64,000 nt of DNA from an uncultured Collinsella sp. (lineage in GTDB: Bacteria > Actinomycetota > Coriobacteriia > Coriobacteriales > Coriobacteriaceae): NCBI GenBank assembly GCA_902494535.1, contig CABUTO010000005.1, forward strand, positions 1 to 64,000, in the 5' to 3' direction. Below, one piece after another: positions 42,289-52,129 of this stretch (the first letter of the stretch is position 1; every line of letters begins with the position of its first letter). The notes beneath the pieces are model-generated. The model saw only the letters and a program-made list of their open reading frames with translations, searched no databases and was not told the origin of the DNA. The position numbers and the translations under genes were made by a program.

Positions 42289-43077
42289 CTAATGGCTGGA
42301 ATAGCAGGTGGTGTGGGCGGCGCGGAAGCGGCAGTGCTCGCGCATGCGGCAGATATTGCAGGTGGGGCGGCTCTGGGCGTCGTGGACTTCGCCGTCGAAC
42401 AGACCAATCACAGCGGTCACGCTCTTGGTGGGCATGAGCAGGCTGGTGGGGGTGACGGTAAGTCCAATGAGGCGCGTGGCATTGAGTGCATCCACGATCG
42501 AGCGCTGGGCAGAGAGCGGGCAGTCGCCATAGCCGGGACTGAAGCGCCAGTTGCCGGCGAGCCCGTGTGCAGCGGCTGCAGCCTTGACCCGCTGGTCCAT
42601 CTGCTCGACGGCGGCCTCCACATAGGCAGAGCATGCGGCGTCGAGCACGGCGCCTTCCAGGGGTTGCTGGGCTCCCGTGGTGCGCAGACGGCGTTCGGCA
42701 GACATCCCGAGGGTGCAGGCCATGAGCGCCGCCAGGTGGGCGTCTTTGAGATGTCGATAGATATCACGACCCCGCAGCTCAACATTGGTGCCAACCAAGC
42801 GGATGCAGGGCTCGCCCTGCTCGTCGACGCCCGTGGCATCGACGGCAAACACGCGTCGCACGCCGCGGGGCTCGATATCCAGCTCTAGGCGCTCGACTAC
42901 AAGCTCAATTCGTCGTGACAGCTCGGGCTCAATCTGCTGGCCGCCGTAGCCCAGATACCGCAGCATCTCGGCACGGTCGACACGAGGGTGGTGGGCAGCG
43001 TCGATACGGTAAAGCGCCGGCGACGCAAGGTCGGCCGGCACTTCAACAACGGTTGTATCGACGTGCGGTTTTTCCAT
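42289..43077 (-). CDS. Stand-alone methionine synthase activation-domain protein
   Basis: 262 residues. The C-terminal half has the reactivation-domain signature FSPGYGDCPLSAQRSI...LIGLTVTPTSLLMPTKSVTAVIG, equivalent to the RPGYPACP region that binds SAM in MetH. A terminal Cys cluster (CNICRMREHCRF) is present, as in other free-standing versions. It should reductively remethylate inactive cob(II)alamin on the MetH encoded nine bases downstream. It overlaps metF by one base (TAATG), so the three genes are one operon. Confidence 0.88.
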   Translation of the reverse strand: MEKPHVDTTVVEVPADLASPALYRIDAAHHPRVDRAEMLRYLGYGGQQIEPELSRRIELVVERLELDIEPRGVRRVFAVDATGVDEQGEPCIRLVGTNVELRGRDIYRHLKDAHLAALMACTLGMSAERRLRTTGAQQPLEGAVLDAACSAYVEAAVEQMDQRVKAAAAAHGLAGNWRFSPGYGDCPLSAQRSIVDALNATRLIGLTVTPTSLLMPTKSVTAVIGLFDGEVHDAQSRPTCNICRMREHCRFRAAHTTCYSSH

Positions 43078-43949
43078 TACCCCAGGCGCTCCATAATGGT
43101 CGCGGCGATTGCAGGACGGTTCATAGTGTACAGGTGCAGACCGTCGGCACCGTGCTCCTTAAGGTCGCAAAGCTGACGAGCAGCATAATCTACACCGGCT
43201 GCCTGCAGGCTCTCGGGGTCGTTCTCGTACTTGGCGAGGATCTTGATGACGGGGGAGGGCAGCGACGCGCCGCACATAAAGACCATGCGGCTGATCTGCG
43301 ACTTGCCCATAAACGGCATGATGCCCGCGGTAATGGGCACGGTGATGCCGGCCTTGTCGGCAAGCTCGCGGAAGCGATAGAAGCACTCGTTATCAAAGAA
43401 GAGCTGTGTCACAAAGAAGCTCGCGCCGGCGTCTTGCTTTTGCTTGAGGTGCTCGACCGAGAGGTTGAGATCCTCGCAGGCAATGTGGCCTTCGGGGTAG
43501 GCTGCGGCGCCCACGCAAAAGCCGGCGTCGACGAGCTCGGGGATGAGGTCGCGGGCGTAGGCGTAGTCGGAGGCAGGCTTGTCGTCCTCGGTCGCGCCGG
43601 CGGGCAGGTCGCCGCGCAGGGCTAGCACGTTTTCCACGCCGGCAGTGCGATACTCGTCAATCTTGGCGGCGATGTCGGCGTGGGTGCGGCCCACGCAGGT
43701 GAGATGCGCTACCGAGGGCGTATCGAATTCGCTCGAAATCATATGCGCGATGGGGGCGGTGGTGGCACCGTTACCCGAGCCGCCGGCCGAGCAGGTGACC
43801 GAGACAAAGCTCGGCGAAAGCTTACACAGATTGCCTGCCACCTCGCGAGCCGTGTCGAGGGTAAGCTCGCCCTTGGGCGGGAACATCTCAAACGAAACGG
43901 GTGCGGTGCCCTGGGATGCTGCCTGCTTAAAAACCTCGTCGACGCGCAT
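43077..43949 (-). CDS. metF: 5,10-methylenetetrahydrofolate reductase
   Basis: 290 residues, the bacterial MetF length. The family blocks VSFEMFPPKG (with the catalytic Glu), SVTCSAGGSG, HLTCVGRT, ALRGDLP and FFVTQLFFDNECFYRF are visible. The enzyme is an FAD-dependent TIM barrel that supplies methyl-THF to the methionine synthase encoded downstream. AAAGGAG lies 7 bases before the ATG. It is the first gene of metF-activation-metH. Confidence 0.94.
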   Translation of the reverse strand: MRVDEVFKQAASQGTAPVSFEMFPPKGELTLDTAREVAGNLCKLSPSFVSVTCSAGGSGNGATTAPIAHMISSEFDTPSVAHLTCVGRTHADIAAKIDEYRTAGVENVLALRGDLPAGATEDDKPASDYAYARDLIPELVDAGFCVGAAAYPEGHIACEDLNLSVEHLKQKQDAGASFFVTQLFFDNECFYRFRELADKAGITVPITAGIMPFMGKSQISRMVFMCGASLPSPVIKILAKYENDPESLQAAGVDYAARQLCDLKEHGADGLHLYTMNRPAIAATIMERLG

Positions 43950-44089
43950 ATCGTGCTCCTTTAGATACTTAATAGTGTGATGTGTAGTAAGGATTCTACA
44001 GCACCACTGTGTTACGGTGGAGTTTCACTCGCTATTTGGGGATACCAATCGAAAATGCTTTGCTATCGGCATTTCTTATAACAGAGCGG

Positions 44090-44163
44090 TCAATCTAGGA
44101 TGGGGCTATAAAGACTGGTATCTTATACGAAATACCAGTTAATAGAGCCCCATCCCAAATTGA
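44090..44163. repeat. 74-nt long hairpin in the metF-glnA divergent region
   Basis: Nested arms: TCAAT/ATTGA (outer), GGATGGGGCT/AGCCCCATCC (44098-44107, 44146-44155) and ACTGGTAT/ATACCAGT (44114-44121, 44132-44139). No T-tract. It could be an operator/leader structure or a small inserted palindrome. The remaining bases of 43950-44375 show no gene; a CGCGAC/GTCGCG hairpin is near 44265-44292. Confidence 0.65.
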
Positions 44164-44375
44164 CTACCCTTAAACTATGGGGAGAGGTCTGCAATTTATA
44201 CAGTTGATTGGCCATTAAGGGCGGCAGCGCCGCTGTGATGCGGTAACCTCATTGATTGGTTTCGCGACAGCAACATAACGGTAATGTCGCGGAAACACGG
44301 CGAGTCTAAGCTATGACTCGTTCGTTAGTAATCAACACCGCTTCTCACGCGGTGCCGATACGAAGGGAGTTCCGT

Positions 44376-46463
<2,088 letters not shown>

Positions 46464-46493
46464 AACGTAACTGACATATCGTCACGGTATTGA

Positions 46494-46526
46494 GCCGGGG
46501 TCCGCATCGCGCGGGCCCCGGCTTTT
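46494..46526 (+). terminator. Terminator of glutamine synthetase
   Basis: GCCGGGGTCCGC / GCGGGCCCCGGC-type stem followed by TTTTTG. Confidence 0.9.
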
Positions 46527-46586
46527 TGTTTGCGAAGGACGCTTTGGAGTCCGTTTTGCAACTGATTCACCCACGCAATAAGGGGT

Positions 46587-46807
46587 CGTGGGCAAAAAAC
46601 GTCAAATATGAGTACTGTCACAAGTCCCGTAGCATTATCTTTTTGCAAAATATGCAGTGTTACGCAACATATGTCCAAGTACTCAGCTGATAAGCGCCTT
46701 TAATTCTTCCGCCGTAGGACCCCTGGCGTCTAAATCGCCTTCTGATGGCATGAAATCGCTGTTACTAAATTGGTAATATTACTCATATTTGCTATTTTTT
46801 GCCCACG
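46587..46807. mobile_element. MITE-like non-coding element with 28-bp terminal inverted repeats
   Basis: Terminal repeats 46587-46614 and 46780-46807 (CGTGGGCAAAAAA...CAAATATGAGTA) match at 25 of 28 positions. The 221-bp interior is AT-rich compared with the chromosome and encodes no protein. This is the size and architecture of a miniature inverted-repeat transposable element. No clear target duplication is visible. Confidence 0.7.
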
Positions 46808-46820
46808 GGCCTTGCGATGA

Positions 46821-46858
46821 TGCCGGGATTCGCACCCTGTCGGGTTCGAATCCCGGCA
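46821..46858. repeat. tRNA T-arm-like palindrome beside the MITE
   Basis: TGCCGGGATTCG / CGAATCCCGGCA perfect 12-bp arms around a loop that includes GGGTT, so the right half reads like a tRNA T-arm (GGGTTCGAATCCC). No complete tRNA can be folded. Confidence 0.6.
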
Positions 46859-46867
46859 TATCGGTAG

Positions 46868-46900
46868 CAAAAAGCCCGTCACCGCGAGGGCAACGGGCTT
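46868..46900 (-). terminator. Terminator of tRNA-Glu
   Basis: On the minus strand AGCCCGT / ACGGGCT stem followed by TTTTTG, just after the tRNA CCA. Confidence 0.85.
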
Positions 46901-46911
46901 CTCAGTTTAAA

Positions 46912-46988
46912 TGGTGCCCCCAGCGGGATTCGAACCCGCGATATCCACCTTGAAAGGGTGGCGTCCTTGGCCGCTAGACGATGGGGAC
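46912..46988 (-). tRNA. tRNA-Glu (anticodon TTC)
   Basis: On the minus strand: acceptor GTCCCCA/TGGGGGC, D-arm TCTAGCGGCCAAGGA, anticodon stem CCACC/GGTGG with loop CTTTCAA (anticodon TTC), T-arm GCGGGTTCGAATCCCGC, and encoded CCA. All arms pair. Confidence 0.97.
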
Positions 46989-47088
46989 AGCGGGAAAGAG
47001 TATAGCAGACTTTTTTGCCGGCGCGTATATCGTTGGCAAACTGGAAAACCACCACAAAGGAGTAGGCTTCTATTCCGATTTTCAAATA

Positions 47089-47143
47089 TCTCAATCTGTA
47101 ACATCTGGGCGGGCAAATCGGCTCTATCTGTTACAGATCGAGA
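47089..47143. repeat. 55-bp inverted repeat TCTCAATCTGTAACA, copy 1
   Basis: Arms TCTCAATCTGTAACA and TGTTACAGATCGAGA (one mismatch). A second copy of equal length starts 80 bases downstream. Confidence 0.75.
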
Positions 47144-47168
47144 CAAAAGGCAGGCGTCGGGACGAACA

Positions 47169-47223
47169 TCTCATTCTGTAACAGCAAGACGACTTTTAAC
47201 GGTCTAAATGTTACAGATTGAGA
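47169..47223. repeat. 55-bp inverted repeat TCTCATTCTGTAACA, copy 2
   Basis: Arms TCTCATTCTGTAACA and TGTTACAGATTGAGA with a loop sequence different from copy 1. Copies share arms but not loops. Confidence 0.75.
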
Positions 47224-47246
47224 CAAACCGCTGGGGCGGGTCAAAA

Positions 47247-47279
47247 CCACCACAAAGGTGCCAGTCCCCTTTGTGGTGG
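47247..47279. repeat. 33-bp CCACCACAAAGG-family hairpin repeat
   Basis: Perfect 12-bp arms CCACCACAAAGG / CCTTTGTGGTGG eight bases from the MurT-GatD stop; it probably terminates that minus-strand transcript. A half copy is at about 47047-47060. Confidence 0.8.
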
Positions 47280-47286
47280 TGGGGCG

Positions 47287-49464
47287 TTAGGAGAGGAGCT
47301 TCATGGCGGCGTCGTGGGCGGCGTGCTCGTAGGTGTCGTCGAGGGACTTGAGCGGCAGCAGGGCTGTGGCCTGTGCATCGCCGCGGCGCTCGAGGGCGTG
47401 CGCGATGAGCCAGTCGGCGAGCTCGGGGTTCTTGGGCAGCGCCGGGCCGTGCAGGTACGTGCCGATGACGCCCTTGTAGATCAGACCCTCAAAGCCATCG
47501 TCACCGTTGTTGCCGGTGCCCGTGACGACGGACGTTCCGAGCGGCGTGGCATCTGCGTCGAGCAGAGTGCGGCCGCCGTGGTTCTCGAATCCCACAAAGG
47601 GCTCGGGTGCCAGGTCGGTCTTGACGGCGACGTTGCCGATCAGACGGTCGGAGCCGCGCACGGTCTCGGCGGCAATGATGCCCATGCCCTCAATGCGATT
47701 TTCGCCCATATAGTACGAACGGCCGAGCAGCTGATAGCTGCCGCAGATGGCGAGCAGCGAGCCGCCGTCCTCAACATAGGCCGCAACCTTGTCTTTTTGA
47801 GCGAGCAGCTCGTGTGCCACAGCCAACTGATCGCGGTCGGAGCCGCCGCCCATCATGACGATATCGGCATCATGCAGATCGAGCGACTCGCCCATACGGA
47901 CCTCGTCCACGCGCACGGGAATGCCGCGCCAGGCGCAGCGGCGCTCGAGAGCGATGACGTTGCCGCCGTCGCCGTAGAGGTTGAGGGCATCGGGGTACAG
48001 ATAGACGATGCGCAGCGGGCGCGAAAGCTCGGTCGGCGCGACGCCGACGGGGACAGCGCTCCCATCGGCGCGTGTTACGGCGCAGGAGGCAACCGAGCTC
48101 GCATCGGTATCCTTAAGCCCGTCGAGCTCCTTGACCAGCGGCGGAAAGGCCGTGTAGTTGGCGACGGCGTAGAAAGTGTCGCCAGCCTCCTCGTCTGCCA
48201 CGGCGCCGATTGCCTGCTCGATATTCGAGATGATGGCGGCGTCGATGCCGGCGTACTTGAGGCGCACCTGCATGTCGTGCGCGCGCGTGCCGCCAGCAAA
48301 GGCGACAAGCCCCGTTGTGTCGGCGATGCGCTCAAAGTCGACGTCGTAAATCCACGATACATCGTGGCCGTCGGCATCGTTGTCGTTGAGGAAGAAAGCG
48401 CAGAGCCTGCCACCTGCTGTTTTAATGGACTGGATCTGGCGATCGAAGCCTACGGGATTCTTGGCCAGGTTTGCCTCGACGGTACGGCCGGCGATCTCCC
48501 AGCGGCCCATACGCCCGCCGGCGGGGATGTAGGCATCGAGCGTGGGCTGCAGATGCGCCGCGTCCACGCCCAGCTCGTGGGCGGCGAAGAAGGCTGCGGC
48601 TACGTTGTAAACCATATATAGGCCGTTGTAGCGTGTGGCGATGTGTACGGCAGCCGCGTCGGGCGCAGACCCAAAGACCAGGTCAAAGCCGTAGCCGTCG
48701 CAGCCGAGCTCCACGCCCGTCACGCGACGGACAAGCCCGGGGCGGGCCCAGCCGCACGAGGGGCAATGGTATGCGCCAAGCTGTCCGTACTGCACATAGT
48801 CGTACTCCAACGGCGCGTTGCACTGTGAGCAAAAACGCGAGTCGCTAATGCGGTCGGATTCGGTGTCGGTGGCGCCGTCGATGCCAAAGGCGATGCTTGC
48901 ATTGGGAACGCGCGCGGCGATTGCGGCACACAGCGGGTCGTCTGCGTTGTAGATGAGCGTCGTTGCCGGTGAAAGCTCCAGCGCGTGGGCGATGACGTCC
49001 TGGGTGTGGTCGATCTCGCCGTAACGGTCCAGCTGGTCGCGGAACAGGTTGAGCAGCACAAAGTACGTCGGCTTGAGCTTGGGCAGAACGCGTACGGTGT
49101 AGAGCTCGTCGCACTCAAAAACGCCCACGCGTTTGTCGCTGCTGGTGTGCTTAAGGCCGCCGCGGGCCTCGAGCAGAGCGCCCACCACACCAGGCTCCAT
49201 ATTGTTGCCGGCACGGTTGCACACCACGGTAGCGCCGCTGGCAGCAACGGCGTCGGCGATGAGGTTGGAGGTTGTGGTCTTGCCGTTGGTGCCGGTGATC
49301 ACCACGCTGCGGTCGACTAGGCTTGCGAGGTCGCTTAGCAGCTCGGGGTCGATCTTCATGGCGATACGGCCGGGAAGCACGCCACCCTGGCGTTTGAAGA
49401 CAGAGCGCAGTCCCCAGCGGGCGATATCGCTCGAGGTGCAGGCGAGAGATGAGCGGAGGTTCAT
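47287..49464 (-). CDS. MurT-GatD fusion: lipid II isoglutaminyl synthase in one chain
   Basis: 725 residues. The N-terminal MurT part has the Mur-ligase P-loop GTNGKTTT (58-65), a Cys4 zinc ribbon (CSQC...CPSC, about 215-240) and the DUF1727 C-terminal Mur domain (ANLAKNPVGFDRQI). From about residue 490 a GatD-type class I glutamine amidotransferase follows (YLYPDALNLYGDGGN), with nucleophile Cys in LLAICGSYQLLG and His in GTYLHGP. In Staphylococcus and Streptococcus these are two proteins that amidate D-Glu of lipid II to D-iso-Gln. TTAGGAACG precedes the ATG. It lies 45 bases after two TPR-like genes on the same strand. Confidence 0.92.
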   Translation of the reverse strand: MNLRSSLACTSSDIARWGLRSVFKRQGGVLPGRIAMKIDPELLSDLASLVDRSVVITGTNGKTTTSNLIADAVAASGATVVCNRAGNNMEPGVVGALLEARGGLKHTSSDKRVGVFECDELYTVRVLPKLKPTYFVLLNLFRDQLDRYGEIDHTQDVIAHALELSPATTLIYNADDPLCAAIAARVPNASIAFGIDGATDTESDRISDSRFCSQCNAPLEYDYVQYGQLGAYHCPSCGWARPGLVRRVTGVELGCDGYGFDLVFGSAPDAAAVHIATRYNGLYMVYNVAAAFFAAHELGVDAAHLQPTLDAYIPAGGRMGRWEIAGRTVEANLAKNPVGFDRQIQSIKTAGGRLCAFFLNDNDADGHDVSWIYDVDFERIADTTGLVAFAGGTRAHDMQVRLKYAGIDAAIISNIEQAIGAVADEEAGDTFYAVANYTAFPPLVKELDGLKDTDASSVASCAVTRADGSAVPVGVAPTELSRPLRIVYLYPDALNLYGDGGNVIALERRCAWRGIPVRVDEVRMGESLDLHDADIVMMGGGSDRDQLAVAHELLAQKDKVAAYVEDGGSLLAICGSYQLLGRSYYMGENRIEGMGIIAAETVRGSDRLIGNVAVKTDLAPEPFVGFENHGGRTLLDADATPLGTSVVTGTGNNGDDGFEGLIYKGVIGTYLHGPALPKNPELADWLIAHALERRGDAQATALLPLKSLDDTYEHAAHDAAMKLLS

Positions 49465-49509
49465 GAAGCCGTTCCTAACATAGATGACATGGTCGGGGCG
49501 ATCGCGTCG

Positions 49510-50553
49510 CTAAAAGCCGTAGCGGCGCGCAAATTCCTGGGCAAGCTGCGACACGTCTTCGCAGGCATTGGCCCAGGGGGCAAAGTCGGGGGTGTCCGAG
49601 ATAATGCCGTCCGCTTCCCAAACGGCCTGGTGCGAAAGATCCCACGGATCGCGTGGCTCGGGTCGGCAGGGAAGATACGGCGTCTGGTACATGGGGTTCA
49701 GCAAGAAGAACGCGCCGCCCTCGCAACGGTTGGCGAACTCACGCAGCGCGCGCGTCGCCGGGCGCATCTTGTTTGTTTTGAACAGCAGAATCGTGCGGGC
49801 GAGCAGGTACCAAGGAGAGTTTTCGAGTGCGTCTGCCCCCATCTGCTCCTCGAGCTGGTGAGCCAGGGCAAAAAAACCGTCCTGGTCTTCCAAGCGGGCG
49901 AGGGCAAGCAACACGGTGCCGGCGGCCCGGGTGGGATAGCCCTCCGCCTTAAGGACACGGCGAGAATAGTTGGCGGCGGCGCGGTAACGAGCGCTCGCCA
50001 TACACAGCTGCGAGATGGCCTCGAGCGTGTGGAGCCACCCGATAAGAGCCGGCTCGCTCACGGTAAGGTCTGCTGCGGTGACACCGTCGGCCAAAACATT
50101 ATTGGCCCAGTAGTGCGGGGCCTCCATATCAAACCCGGGCACGCTCTGTTGCAGGTAGTCGGCCGTACTCGCCTCGAGCTTCATCAAGTCGCCCAGGCAG
50201 GCATCGACGGGCGTGTCCGCCAGGATGATGGCGAGCAACTGGGCATCGAGGACATGCGCATCGACGCGAACAATCTTGAGCAGCTCATCGCGCATGTCGT
50301 CGAACAAGCGGTTGCGCGTCTGCTCAAACTCCTCGTCGCTGCCCATGTCCTCGATGCGGCGAAGCTCGTCGAGTAGGTGACGATGAACGCCGGCATAGGA
50401 CAGCAGCGCCTGGGCATGCTCGGTCTGCGCATACTTATGAGGGTTGACGCTCACGTCGTTATGGACAAGCTCGCGTGCTGCATCGGTGAGTTCGGGGTGC
50501 GACGCAAGGTAGGCGCGCTCCAGGTAGGCGGGGAGGTAGACGCTTGGATCCAT
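49510..50553 (-). CDS. Hypothetical helical repeat (TPR-like) protein, 347 residues
   Basis: Not recognised to family level. It is an acidic, almost wholly alpha-helical cytoplasmic protein with short helix pairs (ARYRAAANYSRRVLKAEGYPTRAAGTVLLALARLE; DALENSPWYLLARTILLFKTNK) that look like degenerate TPRs. Its C-terminal PYLPCRPEPRDPWDL resembles PYLANTPLRRRPKDAERDLDPW in the upstream neighbour, suggesting paralogy. It overlaps that gene's stop by one base and is followed after 45 bases by the MurT-GatD fusion. Confidence 0.75.
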   Translation of the reverse strand: MDPSVYLPAYLERAYLASHPELTDAARELVHNDVSVNPHKYAQTEHAQALLSYAGVHRHLLDELRRIEDMGSDEEFEQTRNRLFDDMRDELLKIVRVDAHVLDAQLLAIILADTPVDACLGDLMKLEASTADYLQQSVPGFDMEAPHYWANNVLADGVTAADLTVSEPALIGWLHTLEAISQLCMASARYRAAANYSRRVLKAEGYPTRAAGTVLLALARLEDQDGFFALAHQLEEQMGADALENSPWYLLARTILLFKTNKMRPATRALREFANRCEGGAFFLLNPMYQTPYLPCRPEPRDPWDLSHQAVWEADGIISDTPDFAPWANACEDVSQLAQEFARRYGF

Positions 50554-51629
50554 TAGAGGTCTCCTCCCTTAAACGGCAGGCCCTGCTCGGCCGCCCGCAG
50601 GATGCGCTCGTCGATCTGGGAACGCACGATATCGTTGGTGGCGACCCAGGCGGCAAAGCTGGCGTTGTCGGGGGCGCCCAGGCCCTCCTGCAGTACCGGC
50701 GTCGCCTCGGACAGCGCGAGGACAAGCTCGTCGGTGGAGCCCGCACCCACGTTGACGCGGGCATAGACGCCATCGGGAAACTCGGTTTGGAAGTAGAGCG
50801 CCTCGGCTGCGTGTGGACACGAGCGCGCAAGGATGCGCAAGTATTGCTCGGCGCCCTCGTAGTCCAGCTCGCGCCAGGCAGCGCTCATCAGCGCGATGAG
50901 CGTCCATGGGTCCAAGTCGCGCTCCGCGTCCTTGGGACGACGGCGCAGCGGCGTGTTGGCGAGATAGGGGACGGAGTGGGCAGAGCGAAAGCGTTTGAGC
51001 TCCTCGGCGGGGTATTCGAGCTTTGCCATGGCGAGCATCGCGGTGTGGCGGACGCCGGCAGGATCGTTGGGGGCAAAGTCGAGGCTGCGGTTTGCGGCTT
51101 CGAGCGACATGCGGTAGCGGCCGCTAATGAGGGCGCGCGATGCCAAGGCGGCAAGCCAGCGCAGGTAGGGGCGGCGCATAAGGTCGCCAGCGGCCTCGCG
51201 CTCGTAGGGGTCCTGCGCCGAGGCGATCTTGAGCGCCAGGTCGTGCTCCACCTCGTCGCACTTGGACACCAGATACTGCACGTATTCCTCGTTGGATTCG
51301 GCGGTGAGGGCGGTCAGCATGCGCTGGGCATCCCAGTTGGCCGGATCGAGCGCGGCTGCCTCGCGGAGCATGTTCTCGGCAGCTGCCTCTTCTTGCTCTG
51401 CCTGGGTATCGTCAGGGATAAAGGGAATGCGGTAGTCGACAGCCTCGACCACCTTGGCAATGAGGTGCCCGGCGCGGTCGCGGTCGTGCACGATGAGCGG
51501 TGCGGGGTTGCGGGTGAATTGTTCCATCAGACGCTCTACGGCGGCACCGTCGGTGAGCGGGATATTGTCGCGGCGCAAGGCCTCAAGAACGAGGCGATGG
51601 CAATCCTCTTGAATGGGATCGAATGCCAT
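50553..51629 (-). CDS. Hypothetical TPR-like protein, 358 residues
   Basis: Start chosen at the ATG 6 bases after AAAGGAGG; ten further in-frame codons upstream lack one. TPR-like helical repeats are visible (ENMLREAAALDPANWDAQRML; RYRMSLEAANRSLDFAPNDPAGVRHTAMLAMAKLEY; DYEGAEQYLRILARSCPHAAEALYF). No membrane or signal segment. It is first gene of a probable three-gene unit with the 347-residue protein and MurT-GatD. Function unknown; scaffolding for the envelope enzyme is only a guess. Confidence 0.78.
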   Translation of the reverse strand: MAFDPIQEDCHRLVLEALRRDNIPLTDGAAVERLMEQFTRNPAPLIVHDRDRAGHLIAKVVEAVDYRIPFIPDDTQAEQEEAAAENMLREAAALDPANWDAQRMLTALTAESNEEYVQYLVSKCDEVEHDLALKIASAQDPYEREAAGDLMRRPYLRWLAALASRALISGRYRMSLEAANRSLDFAPNDPAGVRHTAMLAMAKLEYPAEELKRFRSAHSVPYLANTPLRRRPKDAERDLDPWTLIALMSAAWRELDYEGAEQYLRILARSCPHAAEALYFQTEFPDGVYARVNVGAGSTDELVLALSEATPVLQEGLGAPDNASFAAWVATNDIVRSQIDERILRAAEQGLPFKGGDL

Positions 51630-52129
51630 GGGGCCTCCTTTGCTGCGGTTAGGGTTCAAATGTTTCTATATAAGGTTCTAGTTTACCCGCATGTGGCACA
51701 CCGGGGGTGCCGCACTTGGACTTGCACCTTTGCACCACGAAGACGGATGTCGCACAAATGTCGGCACCTTGGACGACCGAGTGGTATCACGGTGCCGCAA
51801 ACGGTCGATTTTTGGCGGCGAACGGTGCATATTTTGGAGGGGCACGGTCCTGCCCGGGATATGTAGTCAACCTTGATAAAACGTTTGCCCAGCTTGGGAG
51901 TATGAATGCCGCACAAGGGTCTTCAGGGATAGAAAAAACGTTTCATCATTGGCGGCTTTAGGTGAATAACTGACCAACCAGAACGGTAAAATAGTGTTTG
52001 TCTGAGCGTTGAGACGTTTAGACATCGCGCATTGTCATCGCCGGCAACGCGCAAACCGGTCCTAACGGAGCCAATTGGGTGCTCCGTTATATACGCAAGT
52101 CTAAGAGGGGCTTGTTTAGGAGGCACAGT
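51630..52129. other. Divergent intergenic region upstream of the alcohol dehydrogenase
   Basis: About 500 bases. It contains a GTGGCAC...GTGCCGCAC hairpin near 51692-51716 and then unremarkable sequence; short open frames lack ribosome sites. I see no convincing promoter hexamers, although both flanking transcripts must start here. Confidence 0.5.

Noticed and set aside
40051..42888. 945-codon open frame on the plus strand opposite metH
   Set aside because: It is the GC3-driven shadow of metH and its activation gene: low-complexity Gly/Val/Asp/His translation, no domain, no ribosome site.
46821..46865. Additional tRNA gene
   Set aside because: Only a T-arm-like half is present; acceptor, D-arm and anticodon arm cannot be formed.
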